Source: Thermococcus sp. SY098
GTDB lineage: Archaea > Methanobacteriota_B > Thermococci > Thermococcales > Thermococcaceae
Assembly: GCF_035621495.1 (NCBI RefSeq)
Contig: NZ_CP141821.1
Location: forward strand, 186,001 to 250,000
Length of the DNA stretch: 64,000 bases
Reading direction: 5' to 3'
In this document: positions 36,141 through 44,782 of the stretch, in pieces
Numbering within the stretch: position 1 is the stretch's first letter
Layout of the letters: each line of letters starts with the position of its first letter
Notes under the pieces: generated by a model
What the model was told of the DNA's origin: nothing
The model's input: the letters and a program-made list of their open reading frames with translations, nothing else
The model's database searches: none
Program-made: the position numbers and the translations under genes

Positions 36141-36926
36141 TCAAAGTCCCAAGTGCCCTCTCAGGTATTTTAAATCCACATCAGCTGTCATATCTATGTT
36201 TATTGGGGTCACGCTAACTTTTCTCTCGACTTTTACTGCATACATATCAGTCCCTGGTTCGAGTACTTCCTTTGGGCACTGTGTCCCGACAATCCAATAA
36301 TAGGGTGTCCCCTTTGGATCGATCCGTTCTTCAATTGATGGCTGATACATTCTTCTTGCTAAGCGTGTAATCTCCATTGGAGTGTTTTCATTTGCATCAT
36401 AGGGAACGTTGACGTTGAGCATATCAACACCCTTTGGAAGCCCTTTTTCAAGAACTGCCCTAGCAATCTTTTTCAGAAATAACTTTGCCATTGTAAAGTC
36501 TATCTCTTCCCCTGCACCGAATTTGTACTTCTCTCTGTTCACTTCTAAACTTATCGCAATGCTTGGAATTCCGTGGGTTGCTGCCTCAATTGCAGCACTT
36601 GCAGTTCCGGAAATTGTGATTTCGGTACTCATGTTTTCTCCCAAGTTAATCCCGCTAATTGCTAAATCAAAACTTCCAAATCGAGCCAGTGCAAATATTA
36701 CACAGTCAACGGGCATTCCATCTAAGGCATAAGCCGCTTTCACTCCATTTATCGTTACACGTTTCGCCCTCAGAGGTCTGTGCAGGGTCATTGCTCTTCC
36801 GCTTGCACTCCTCTGGAACATTGGTGCAACGACATAAACATCTCCAAGTCCTCTGAGTGCCTCAATTGAGGCTCTTATCCCTCTTGAGTAAATACCATCG
36901 TCGTTTGTTATGAGTATCTTTGGCAT
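36141..36926 (-). CDS. surE: 5'-nucleotidase SurE
   Basis: A 261-residue SurE that removes phosphate from nucleoside 5'-monophosphates and related substrates with a divalent metal. The active-site start ILITNDDGIYSRGI is intact, followed by VVAPMFQRSASGRAMT, GMPVDCVIFAL, SGINLGENMSTEITISGTASAA and VPYDANENTPMEITRLAR. The start codon is ATG 36926. It is separated from the EF-2 gene by 185 bases that hold a hairpin and the EF-2 promoter. Confidence 0.95.
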   Translation of the reverse strand: MPKILITNDDGIYSRGIRASIEALRGLGDVYVVAPMFQRSASGRAMTLHRPLRAKRVTINGVKAAYALDGMPVDCVIFALARFGSFDLAISGINLGENMSTEITISGTASAAIEAATHGIPSIAISLEVNREKYKFGAGEEIDFTMAKLFLKKIARAVLEKGLPKGVDMLNVNVPYDANENTPMEITRLARRMYQPSIEERIDPKGTPYYWIVGTQCPKEVLEPGTDMYAVKVERKVSVTPINIDMTADVDLKYLRGHLGL

Positions 36927-36980
36927 GGATTAATCTTGTCAAATCAACTTATAAATTTGTGGTAGAAAAATAAAAACTGT

Positions 36981-37565
36981 TCAGACTATTACCGAGTTCT
37001 GCTTGGATGGCAACTCTTCTGGAAGAGAGAAGTAAGCCACAATTTCAAGGATTCTCGCTACAAAAATTATCAATAATCCAATGAGTATTATTGCAGTCAG
37101 AGCTCCTATGAAGTACAGCAGTCCAGTTGTTTTAAAGAGCTCAACTCCTGTATGTTCGGCTATCATCTCATAGCTTTTCTTTAAATAGTATGAGCCTAAG
37201 GAAAACATAATCCAGAAAATCACAAAGCCCACAAGAATGCTCCCTATGATTGTCATTATTGCTCCAAAATTCTGCATTTCATGCTCAAATGCTCTTGGAC
37301 CGCCCATTGCTATTATCGATGTTCCAAGAACTGCTATGATGGCGATTATTAACGCAAGAAACGCACCGATCTGGAGAATGAACGAGATGAGGTAGTTCTT
37401 GAAAATTGCTTCATCGCCGGTTTCATTCGAAATTTCTTTCACAGCTAAGAGAATGAGCACAATGCCGACTATGCTTAGGGCACTACCCAGCCTTGGAACT
37501 GCACCGCCTACTAATGCTAAAATCGCGCCAATTCCTCCATACATCTTGGCTTGACTCAGTGTCAT
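36981..37565 (-). CDS. DUF996 membrane protein
   Basis: A 194-residue protein with about five membrane segments, starting SQAKMYGGIGAILALVGGAV, a pattern of the archaeal DUF996 family of unknown function. The ATG at 37565 (MTLSQ), after GGGTGATTATC, fits; the longer upstream frame is not supported. Residues 8-27, 32-45, 68-92, 110-135 and 150-178 are hydrophobic. It diverges from the RaSEA gene by 117 bases. Nothing in the neighbourhood points to a function. Confidence 0.8.
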   Translation of the reverse strand: MTLSQAKMYGGIGAILALVGGAVPRLGSALSIVGIVLILLAVKEISNETGDEAIFKNYLISFILQIGAFLALIIAIIAVLGTSIIAMGGPRAFEHEMQNFGAIMTIIGSILVGFVIFWIMFSLGSYYLKKSYEMIAEHTGVELFKTTGLLYFIGALTAIILIGLLIIFVARILEIVAYFSLPEELPSKQNSVIV

Positions 37566-37682
37566 GATAATCACCCTGGATGAATTACTAAATTTATAAA
37601 TATAATCTTTTCTCTTTTTTAAGTTGAAAATAATCACAGCAACTTTAAAAACCCAAACCTCGATGCCTTGGTAGGTGAGAAA

Positions 37683-38651
37683 ATGAGTTATTGGACAAGT
37701 GAGGACAACGTTGCTGGAAGAAAAGGGGTTGCATTGTTCATAATCCTACCAACCGTTGGGTGTTATCGTTACAGAATAGGGCAAGCCTGCTACATGTGCT
37801 CATATCCTGCATCTGCTCCTAAGAGCCCATGGGATCAAGAGGAGATAATTGAATACGTTAAAGGGGCACTTAAGAAGATTGAAGGAAAAGAAAGAGTTGC
37901 TGTGAGAATTTTTACTTCTGGTTCATTTCTTGACGACGGTGAGCTTAAACCAGAGACGAGAAAAAAGATTTTCAAACTTTTGGCTGAGTATGATAATATC
38001 AAGGAAATTGTGATTGAATCAAGATCGGAGCTTGTGAGATACAATGCCGTTAAGGAACTTGCAGATATTGCCGAAGACAGGCATTTTGAAGTTGCAATTG
38101 GACTTGAGACCGCAAACAATGATATAGCGGATGTATGTATAAACAAGGGCAATACTTTTGAACAATTTGTCAATGCCAGTGAAGAAATAAGAAGTGCTGG
38201 TGCGAAGGTTAAAACATATCTCCTCCTAAAGCCAATTTTCCTAAGCGAGAGGGATGGAATTGAAGATGTAAAAGAGAGCATAAAAAAAGCCGCCCCTTAT
38301 ACTGATACATTTTCTATAAACATCACAAACATACAAAAGGGTACAGTTTATGAAAGACTCTGGGAAAAACGGGAATACAGACCCCCTTGGCTGTGGAGTG
38401 TTGTTAAAATATTAAAATGGGCAAAAATGGCATTTCCGGAAAAAAGAATCCTCAGCGATCCAGTAGGAGCTGGCTCAAAAAGAGGTCCCCATAATTGCGG
38501 GGAGTGTGATAAGATGATTGCCGATGCAATAAGGAAGTTTTCAACAACCCAAGAACTCAAATATCTTGAGGATCTCGAGCATGAATGCATAGCGGAGTGG
38601 GAATATATAGTTCAAGAGGGACTCTTAGACTGGCAGTTACTCACTTATTAA
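37683..38651 (+). CDS. Archaeosine-synthesis radical SAM protein RaSEA
   Basis: A 322-residue radical SAM enzyme of the COG1244 group. The iron-sulfur cysteines are in GCYRYRIGQACYMCSYP (C-X8-C-X2-C); further family markers are RIFTSGSFLDDGE, AIGLETANNDIADVCINKG and, at the C-terminus, GPHNCGECDKMIADAI. Together with ArcS it turns preQ0-lysine into archaeosine at position 15 of tRNA. The ATG at 37683 follows GGTGAGAAA; the upstream TTG at 37668 is less likely. ArcS itself is not in the window. Confidence 0.88.
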   Translation: MSYWTSEDNVAGRKGVALFIILPTVGCYRYRIGQACYMCSYPASAPKSPWDQEEIIEYVKGALKKIEGKERVAVRIFTSGSFLDDGELKPETRKKIFKLLAEYDNIKEIVIESRSELVRYNAVKELADIAEDRHFEVAIGLETANNDIADVCINKGNTFEQFVNASEEIRSAGAKVKTYLLLKPIFLSERDGIEDVKESIKKAAPYTDTFSINITNIQKGTVYERLWEKREYRPPWLWSVVKILKWAKMAFPEKRILSDPVGAGSKRGPHNCGECDKMIADAIRKFSTTQELKYLEDLEHECIAEWEYIVQEGLLDWQLLTY

Positions 38652-38660
38652 ACTTCACAA

Positions 38661-38680
38661 TGTTTTTACATTTGTAAACA
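38661..38680 (+). promoter_or_regulatory. Near-palindrome TGTTT...AAACA after the RaSEA gene
   Basis: TGTTTTTACATTTGTAAACA contains inverted TTTAC-ATTT-GTAAA arms. It lies nine bases after the RaSEA stop and 190 bases before the kor operon. The same arm pair (TTTAC/GTAAA, four-base spacing) recurs at 38829 directly at the kor promoter, which suggests two copies of one operator; alternatively this copy is a 3' hairpin. Confidence 0.45.
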
Positions 38681-38828
38681 TGATTTATGGCAAAATCTCC
38701 TAAAAAAGTGTTCATTTGCATTGTCAAAACTGTTGAATAAACTCTTGAAACTCTCTTTTTAATGCACAAAGATATGTAATCTTTACTTTGGGCGATATCA
38801 CACTTTTGGTTTTCGAAAGCTTTAAATG

Positions 38829-38844
38829 TTTTACATACGTAAAA
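38829..38844 (+). promoter_or_regulatory. Perfect palindrome at the kor operon promoter
   Basis: TTTTAC-ATAC-GTAAAA has perfect six-base arms and follows the TATA box CTTTAAATG (38820-38828) directly, so it covers the stretch between TATA box and transcription start (expected near 38849). This is a repressor position. A similar site lies at 38661. I know of no named Thermococcales regulator for this motif. Confidence 0.6.
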
Positions 38845-38871
38845 ACTTTGAGCAATTTGCAGGTGATGATT

Positions 38872-39129
38872 ATGGCAGATGTCGAAATTAAGACGGAGGG
38901 CTATCTCACCATAGGAAAAACTGACCAGGTGGAAATTGACGTCGATACTTTTCTTTGCAAAGGCTGCGGGATCTGTGTTGAGCTTTGCCCAAGAAAAGTC
39001 TTTGAATGGAGCAAAGAGCTGAGCGAAAAAGGTGTTCATTATCCTGTTCCAGTTCACGCTGATAAATGCGTTAAATGCAAGCTCTGTGAACTCTTGTGTC
39101 CAGATTTCGCCATAGCTGTTAGGTGGTAG
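38872..39129 (+). CDS. korD: 2-oxoglutarate:ferredoxin oxidoreductase, delta (ferredoxin) subunit
   Basis: An 85-residue ferredoxin-like subunit with two 4Fe-4S motifs, CKGCGICVELCP (near 28-39) and CVKCKLCELLCP (near 63-74). It passes electrons from the catalytic subunits to soluble ferredoxin. I start it at ATG 38872, after AGGTGATGATT; the frame upstream is non-coding promoter sequence. First gene of a seven-gene operon; only one delta subunit serves two catalytic sets. Confidence 0.92.
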   Translation: MADVEIKTEGYLTIGKTDQVEIDVDTFLCKGCGICVELCPRKVFEWSKELSEKGVHYPVPVHADKCVKCKLCELLCPDFAIAVRW

Positions 39130-39131
39130 CT

Positions 39132-40319
39132 ATGATTATTCAGGGTGATGAACCAGAGCAGATTAGACTTTTAAGAAAGCTTTACCCTAAGGGGAACTAT
39201 TTCATGCAAGGTGACGAGGCAATAGCGTATGGGGCGATCTTTGCGGGCTGTAGATTCTATGCGGGCTATCCAATAACACCAGCAAGTGAAATTGCCGAGA
39301 CAATGGCAAAAGAATTGCCAAAAGTTAAGGGGTATTACATCCAAATGGAGGATGAGATTGGGAGTATTGCTGCTATCATTGGTGCTTCTTGGACCGGATT
39401 AAAATCGATGACTGCTACAAGTGGCCCTGGATTCAGCCTGATGCAGGAAAATCTTGGCTATGCTATTATGACTGAAACTCCAATAGTTGTAGTTGACGTC
39501 CAGAGAAGCGGACCATCAACTGGACAAGCAACAAAAGGTGCCCAGGGAGACTTTTTCCAAGCAAGATGGGGAACCCATGGAGACCATCCAATTGTTGCTA
39601 TTTCACCAATAAGCGTTGAAGACTCGTTCTGGGAAACAATAAGGGCATTCAACATCTCTGAAAAGCTTAGGATTCCGGTTATTCTGCTTGCTGATGGTAT
39701 AATTGGACATACAAGAGAGCAGATAAGAATTCCAGATCCGGAGGAAGTTGAGATAGTTTACAGAAAGCTCCCCAAAAATGAGGAAGAAGCCAAATATCCA
39801 TTTGGTGATGTTGATGGCTCCCTAATTCCTCCAATGCCTCTCTTTGGTCGCGGTTACTTCACTCATGTAACAGGCTCAACTCACAAAGAGACAGGTTTGA
39901 GGGATGTTTACACTCCAGAGGTTCACATAAAACTTGTAAACCGCTTGCACAAGAAGATTGAGAAGCACGAAAAGGAGATAGAGAAGTGGGAAGAGTATTT
40001 CACCGATGATATGGAAATCCTCGTTGTAAGCTGGGGAGTTTCAGCTCGTCCCTCTCTTGGTGCTGTTCTCAAGGCAAGAGAAGAGGGCATAAAAGTTGGA
40101 CTCTTCATTCCAAAGACCGTACACCCGTTCCCAGGTAAAAAAGTTAAAGAGCTTGCAAAGAAGGTCAGAGCGATTATCGTCCCAGAGATGAACCTTGGGC
40201 AGCTAATCCTCGAAGTGCAGCGCTATGTGAACGATGACGTAATTCTAAAGGGAGTTAACAAGATCGGTGGAGTTCCTTTAACGGTTGAAGAAATTCTCCG
40301 CGAGATAAGGGGTGTGTGA
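39132..40319 (+). CDS. korA: 2-oxoglutarate:ferredoxin oxidoreductase, alpha subunit
   Basis: A 395-residue alpha subunit with GCRFYAGYPITPASEIAE, the MEDEIGSIAAIIGASW segment, TSGPGFSLMQENLGYA and the domain-II end IIVPEMNLGQLILEV. With beta, gamma and delta it oxidises 2-oxoglutarate or a similar 2-oxoacid to acyl-CoA and reduces ferredoxin. ATG 39132 follows AGGTGGTAGCT, two bases after korD. Compared with the second copy (41683) it carries an extra N-terminal stretch of about ten residues. Confidence 0.93.
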   Translation: MIIQGDEPEQIRLLRKLYPKGNYFMQGDEAIAYGAIFAGCRFYAGYPITPASEIAETMAKELPKVKGYYIQMEDEIGSIAAIIGASWTGLKSMTATSGPGFSLMQENLGYAIMTETPIVVVDVQRSGPSTGQATKGAQGDFFQARWGTHGDHPIVAISPISVEDSFWETIRAFNISEKLRIPVILLADGIIGHTREQIRIPDPEEVEIVYRKLPKNEEEAKYPFGDVDGSLIPPMPLFGRGYFTHVTGSTHKETGLRDVYTPEVHIKLVNRLHKKIEKHEKEIEKWEEYFTDDMEILVVSWGVSARPSLGAVLKAREEGIKVGLFIPKTVHPFPGKKVKELAKKVRAIIVPEMNLGQLILEVQRYVNDDVILKGVNKIGGVPLTVEEILREIRGV

Positions 40320-40320
40320 G

Positions 40321-41184
40321 ATGGCCAAGGAGATTTACACCAAATATAAAATGGCAAGATATCTGAGAAAAGAGGCTTTGCCGACAGCTTTATGCCCCGG
40401 ATGTGGTGGTGGCACTGTTCTCAATGCCTTTGCAAATGCAGTTGACCAGCTCAAGATTGACCCAAGGGATTTGGTTGTTGTGAGCGGAATTGGCTGTTCA
40501 GCCTGGATTGCGTCACCGTACTTCTTAGCTGACACCCTTCATACAACCCACGGAAGGGCAATAGCCTTTGCAACAGGTGTTAAGGTTGGTCTGCCAGATA
40601 AAAAGGTCGTCGTGATTAGTGGAGACGGCGATTTAGCTGGGATTGGAGGAAATCATCTCATTCACGCGGCGAGAAGAAATATTGACATAACAGTCATCTT
40701 GGTGAACAACTTCATTTACGGAATGACTGGCGGTCAAGTGGCTCCAACAACGCCTTTTGGTGCCAAAACTACAACAACCCCCTACAGGAACATAGAGCAT
40801 CCTTTGAACATAGCCGAAGTTGTGGCTGAAGCTGGAGCGAGTTATGTTGCAAGGTGGACAACTGCTCACGTTTACCAGCTCATTGAGAGCATAAAGAGAG
40901 CTCTCCAAGTGAAGGGCTTTTCACTTGTTGAGGTCATCTCACAATGTCCAGTCCAGTATGGCAGGAGGAATAAGATGAAAGAACCGGCTGAGATGCTCAG
41001 ATGGTTCCTTAAGAACTCCATACCAATAAGCAAGGCAAAGAGCATGAGCAAAGAAGAATTAGAGGGCAAATTTGTGATTGGAGAATTTGTTAACAGACAA
41101 AGACCAGAGTTTACGGAAGAGCTTAATAATCTGATTGAAGAAGTTGCCGAGCACTTTGGTCTGGGTGATGAAGATGCAGATTAG
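40321..41184 (+). CDS. korB: 2-oxoglutarate:ferredoxin oxidoreductase, beta subunit
   Basis: A 287-residue thiamine diphosphate-binding subunit. It has CPGCGGGT near residue 23, GIGCSAWIASPYF, the ThDP motif VISGDGDLAGIGGNHLIHA with its following VNNFIYGMTGGQ, and SQCPVQYGRRNKM. ATG 40321 lies one base after the korA stop with GGTGTGTGAG as ribosome binding site. Its 3' end overlaps the gamma gene by 11 bases. Confidence 0.93.
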   Translation: MAKEIYTKYKMARYLRKEALPTALCPGCGGGTVLNAFANAVDQLKIDPRDLVVVSGIGCSAWIASPYFLADTLHTTHGRAIAFATGVKVGLPDKKVVVISGDGDLAGIGGNHLIHAARRNIDITVILVNNFIYGMTGGQVAPTTPFGAKTTTTPYRNIEHPLNIAEVVAEAGASYVARWTTAHVYQLIESIKRALQVKGFSLVEVISQCPVQYGRRNKMKEPAEMLRWFLKNSIPISKAKSMSKEELEGKFVIGEFVNRQRPEFTEELNNLIEEVAEHFGLGDEDAD

Positions 41185-41686
41185 GCTTGCCGGTATAGGT
41201 GGGCAGGGTGTTGTTTTGGCAGGTGTAATTTTGGGTGAAGCCGCTGCAATTGAAGGACTAAATGTTGTTCAGACTCAAGATTACAGCTCAGCTTCAAGAG
41301 GTGGACACTCAATAGCTGATGTTATCATTTCAAAGGAACCAATCTACGACTTGATTGTCACCAAGGCTGATGTTCTTGTGGCTTTGGCTCAGCTTGGCTA
41401 TGACACTACAAAAGACTCACTCAGAAAAGATGGGCTTTTGATAATCGATACCGATTTGGTTAAGCCAGATAGAGAGTTTATTGGGGCTCCTTTTACAAGA
41501 TTGGCGGAGGAAAAAACAGGACTGGCTTTGACAGTCAATATGGTGGCTCTTGGTTATCTGGTTGCCAAAACTGGAGTTGTTAAGAAAGAGAGTGTTGAAG
41601 AGGCCATAAGGAGGAGAGTTCCAAAAGGAACCGAAGATATTAATCTGAAAGCTTTTAGGGTTGGTTATGAGGAGGGATCGAAATGA
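41174..41686 (+). CDS. korC: 2-oxoglutarate:ferredoxin oxidoreductase, gamma subunit
   Basis: A 170-residue gamma subunit with AGIGGQGVVLAGVILGEAA, QTQDYSSASRGGHSIADVII and VPKGTEDINLKAFRVGYEEG. It contacts the alpha/beta core and coenzyme A. ATG 41174 follows GGGTGATGAAG; an in-frame ATG at 41168 is also possible. Its end overlaps the next alpha gene by four bases (ATGA). Confidence 0.92.
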   Translation: MQIRLAGIGGQGVVLAGVILGEAAAIEGLNVVQTQDYSSASRGGHSIADVIISKEPIYDLIVTKADVLVALAQLGYDTTKDSLRKDGLLIIDTDLVKPDREFIGAPFTRLAEEKTGLALTVNMVALGYLVAKTGVVKKESVEEAIRRRVPKGTEDINLKAFRVGYEEGSK

Positions 41687-42846
41687 AATATCCATTTCCC
41701 GTTGGCAAAAGTGATTTTATACAGGGTGATGAAGCTATAGCAAGGGCTGCAATTTTAGCGGGGTGTAGATTTTATGCAGGTTACCCAATAACTCCCGCAA
41801 GTGAGATTTTTGAAGCAATGGCTCTCTACATGCCCCTTGTCGATGGTGTATCTATTCAAATGGAAGATGAATTAGCAAGCATTGCTGCTATTATTGGTGC
41901 CTCATGGGTTGGAGCTAAAGCAATGACTGCCACAAGTGGTCCAGGCTTTAGTTTGATGATGGAGAACTTAGGTTATGCCATTATGACTGAAACACCTATA
42001 GTCGTTGTTGACGTTCAGAGGAGTGGTCCCTCGACGGGGCAGCCCACTTTAGCAGCTCAAGGTGATGTTATGCAAGCAATTTGGGGAACTCACGGAGACC
42101 ACAGCTTAATAGTATTAACCCCTGCAACCGTTCAGGAAGCTTTTGATATGACCATTAGGGCATTTAACTTGGCTGAAAAGTACAGAACACCAGCTATTCT
42201 GCTTACGGATGCTGAAGTTGGACACATGCGTGAAAAAGTTGACATACCTAATCCAGAAGATATAGAATTAGTTTATCGCAAGTTGCCCTCAAATGAAGAG
42301 GAAGCAAAGTATCCATTTGGTGATATTCACGGTGATTTAATACCTCCAATGCCGATCTTTGGAAAAGGCTATCGCACCTATGTTACCGGACTTACCCACG
42401 ATGAGAAAGGGAGACCAAAGACAGTAGATGCCGAAATTCACCGCAAGCTTATTGAAAGAATTGTAAACAAGATTGAAAAGAACAAAAAAGATATCATCGA
42501 TTATGAAACTTTTGATCTTGATGATGCTGAAGTAGCAATAATAAGCTATGGAATCGTTGCTCGTTCTGCAATTAGGGCTGTAAAGATGCTCCGCAGTGAG
42601 GGAATTAAGGCAGGCTTGCTTAAGCTCAACGTTGTATGGCCTTTTGACTTTGAGATGATCGAAAAGATAGCAGAGCAGGTAAATGCAATTTACGTTCCGG
42701 AGATGAACCTCGGGCAGGTGTACCATCTTGTCAAAGAAGGAGCAAATGGAAAAGCAAGAGTTGAACTTATTCCGAAGATTGGTGGAGAAGTTCATACACC
42801 TCAGGAGATTGTTAAAGCCGTTAAGAGGTGTGAGAAATGTATCTGA
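41683..42846 (+). CDS. 2-oxoacid:ferredoxin oxidoreductase, alpha subunit (second set)
   Basis: A 387-residue paralog of korA with the same landmarks (GCRFYAGYPITPASEIFEAM, TSGPGFSLMMENLGYA, EGIKAGLLKLNVVWPFDFEM). It starts at the ATG overlapping the korC stop. The long shared blocks show an old duplication of the alpha-beta-gamma block. The end of the protein carries two Cys (CEKCI) absent from the first copy. Substrate preference is unknown. Confidence 0.92.
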   Translation: MKYPFPVGKSDFIQGDEAIARAAILAGCRFYAGYPITPASEIFEAMALYMPLVDGVSIQMEDELASIAAIIGASWVGAKAMTATSGPGFSLMMENLGYAIMTETPIVVVDVQRSGPSTGQPTLAAQGDVMQAIWGTHGDHSLIVLTPATVQEAFDMTIRAFNLAEKYRTPAILLTDAEVGHMREKVDIPNPEDIELVYRKLPSNEEEAKYPFGDIHGDLIPPMPIFGKGYRTYVTGLTHDEKGRPKTVDAEIHRKLIERIVNKIEKNKKDIIDYETFDLDDAEVAIISYGIVARSAIRAVKMLRSEGIKAGLLKLNVVWPFDFEMIEKIAEQVNAIYVPEMNLGQVYHLVKEGANGKARVELIPKIGGEVHTPQEIVKAVKRCEKCI

Positions 42847-43682
42847 AGCTCAGCTATGAAATTAGAGACAAATATCTAAGAAAGGACATGCTTCCAACGA
42901 TTTTCTGTCCTGGCTGTGGTATTGGTTCAGTTTTACAATACACACTGAGGGCAATCGATGAGCTCGGTTGGAGCAAAGATGAGGTAGTTTGGGTGAGCGG
43001 AATTGGATGTTCGTCAAGAGTTCCAGGATTTGTGGACTTTGATGGTCTGCACACAACTCACGGAAGAGCTTTAGCCTTTGCCACTGGAATAAAGATGGCA
43101 AATCCAGATTTGAAGGTCATAGCATTTATGGGAGATGGAGACACAGCAGCAATTGGCGGAAACCACTTCATCCATGCAATCAGGAGGAATTTGGATGTCA
43201 CTGTAATACTCATCAACAACTTCACATATGGAATGACGGGAGGACAAGTAGCACCAACTACACTTAAAGGACTTAGAGGAACCACGGCACCATACGGAAG
43301 CTTTGAAAATCCATTTGACATCGCTGAACTTGCTGTTGCCGCTGGGGCAAACTATGTCGCAAGATGGACTGTCTTTAACTATATTCAGGGTATAAACAGC
43401 ATAAAGAAAGCTTTACAAAAGAAAGGTTTCAGCTTAGTTGAGTTCCTTTCACCCTGCCCAATCAGCTTCGGAAGGAGAAACAGAATGAAAACTGCCCCCG
43501 AGCTGATAAAGTGGTACAACAAGATTACAGTGCCAATAAGCAAAGCAAAGAACATGAGCCCAGAGGAACTTGAAGGTAAGATTATTATTGGTGAATTTGT
43601 TGACAGGGACAGGCCGAGCTTGGATGAGGAATACGAAGCGTACAAGAAAAGGGCAAAGAAGATAATGGGGTGGGAAGAATGA
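42837..43682 (+). CDS. 2-oxoacid:ferredoxin oxidoreductase, beta subunit (second set)
   Basis: A 281-residue ThDP-binding subunit, paralog of korB: FCPGCGIGSVLQY, GIGCSSRVPGFVDFDGLHTTHG, FMGDGDTAAIGGNHFIHA, NNFTYGMTGGQVAPTT, SPCPISFGRRNRM. The active-site neighbourhood differs (CSSRVPGFVD here, CSAWIASPYF in korB), which suggests a different 2-oxoacid. Start overlaps the alpha gene by ten bases. Confidence 0.92.
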   Translation: MYLKLSYEIRDKYLRKDMLPTIFCPGCGIGSVLQYTLRAIDELGWSKDEVVWVSGIGCSSRVPGFVDFDGLHTTHGRALAFATGIKMANPDLKVIAFMGDGDTAAIGGNHFIHAIRRNLDVTVILINNFTYGMTGGQVAPTTLKGLRGTTAPYGSFENPFDIAELAVAAGANYVARWTVFNYIQGINSIKKALQKKGFSLVEFLSPCPISFGRRNRMKTAPELIKWYNKITVPISKAKNMSPEELEGKIIIGEFVDRDRPSLDEEYEAYKKRAKKIMGWEE

Positions 43683-44245
43683 GGAAAGAAGTCCTCATCA
43701 GCGGTTTTGGCGGTCAGGGTGTCATCTTGGCAAGTGTAATTCTCGGAAGAGCTGCAGCAGTTTATGAGGGTCTTTACGCTGTTCAAACTCAGTCCTATGG
43801 TCCCGAGTCAAGAGGTGGGGCAAGCAAGGCTGAAGTTGTTATAAGTGATGAACCAATTGACTATCCAAAAACTTTACGTCCAGATTATGCAGTTTTCTTA
43901 TCACAAGAAGCCTACCAAAAATACCTCACTCATCTAAAGGAGGGCGCCATACTAATCATCGAGAAGGATTTGATCCCACACAGAAATGAAGAAGTCGAGA
44001 AAAAATTGAAGCTCAAAGTTTATGCTTTGCCACTTACTAAAATTGCTGAAGAAACAACAGGACTGAGCTTAACGATGAACATTTTGGCATTGGGGTTATT
44101 TGTTGCATTAACTGAAATTGTAAGCAGAGAAGCAATAGAGAAGGCAGTTTTGGATGCTGTTCCAAAAGGAACAGAGCAGATAAACCTGAAAGCTCTCCAC
44201 AAGGGATTTGAGCTTGGAGAAAAAGCTCTAAAAGGCGAGCTTTAA
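43679..44245 (+). CDS. 2-oxoacid:ferredoxin oxidoreductase, gamma subunit (second set)
   Basis: A 188-residue gamma subunit, paralog of korC, with SGFGGQGVILASVILGRAA, QTQSYGPESRGGASKAEVVI and VPKGTEQINLKALHKGFE. The ATG at 43679 overlaps the beta stop by four bases after GGGGTGGGAAGA. Last gene of the operon; a short hairpin (44261-44281) follows the stop. Confidence 0.92.
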   Translation: MRKEVLISGFGGQGVILASVILGRAAAVYEGLYAVQTQSYGPESRGGASKAEVVISDEPIDYPKTLRPDYAVFLSQEAYQKYLTHLKEGAILIIEKDLIPHRNEEVEKKLKLKVYALPLTKIAEETTGLSLTMNILALGLFVALTEIVSREAIEKAVLDAVPKGTEQINLKALHKGFELGEKALKGEL

Positions 44246-44260
44246 TTTTCTGTTTTTCTT

Positions 44261-44281
44261 AAGTTTTCCTCACGGAAACTT
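44261..44281 (+). terminator. Hairpin after the kor operon
   Basis: AAGTTTTCC (44261-44269) pairs with GGAAACTT (44274-44281) with one bulged base and a four-base loop, 15 bases after the last stop codon and just after a T-rich stretch (TTTTCTGTTTTTCTT). The T-rich stretch plus hairpin may end the transcript. Confidence 0.4.
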
Positions 44282-44309
44282 TATCAATCATGACTTTTAA
44301 TTATTGAAC

Positions 44310-44777
44310 ATGCTAATCAACGAAACTAAGAACAGGGTGTGGCACGGAAAAGTCAAATTGGCGGACACTTTTTTTAAAAGGTTTAAAGGTTTAATGCTTA
44401 CTCCCCACGTCAATTATGCTCTTGTGTTCATTCTGCCAGCCGAAACAAGGGCAAATGCTTCAATACACATGTTTTTCATGCTTCAGAGCATTGATGTCAT
44501 ATTTCTGAACTCAGCAAGAGAAGTTGTAGATTTCAAAAAAGCCAAGCCATGGCGTGTTTACATCCCCAGGGAAGCTGCAAAATACATTATTGAGGGACCC
44601 CACGGAATTATCAAAGCTCTTGAGGTGGCAATAGGAGATAAACTAAGCTGGATAGTGGAAGATGAAAAGGAAAAAGCTGTGCCCTCACCAAGTAATGTTA
44701 TTAATGGAGTGTCATTTAAGAAAATTAACGGAACGATAAGCTTAGCTGAGCCGAAGCCAAAGCTTAAAGAGCCGTGA
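44310..44777 (+). CDS. DUF192 protein
   Basis: A 155-residue DUF192 protein with [19 protein letters not shown], the [15 protein letters not shown] centre and the [15 protein letters not shown] end of the domain, then a C-terminal extension of about 35 residues. The family is small, often secreted and of unknown function; here no signal peptide is visible. No ribosome binding site precedes the ATG at 44310, while TATA-like AT-rich sequence lies about 25 bases before it, so a leaderless mRNA is likely. It overlaps the ribosome binding region of the next gene. Confidence 0.85.
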   Translation: MLINETKNRVWHGKVKLADTFFKRFKGLMLTPHVNYALVFILPAETRANASIHMFFMLQSIDVIFLNSAREVVDFKKAKPWRVYIPREAAKYIIEGPHGIIKALEVAIGDKLSWIVEDEKEKAVPSPSNVINGVSFKKINGTISLAEPKPKLKEP

Positions 44778-44782
44778 TATTT

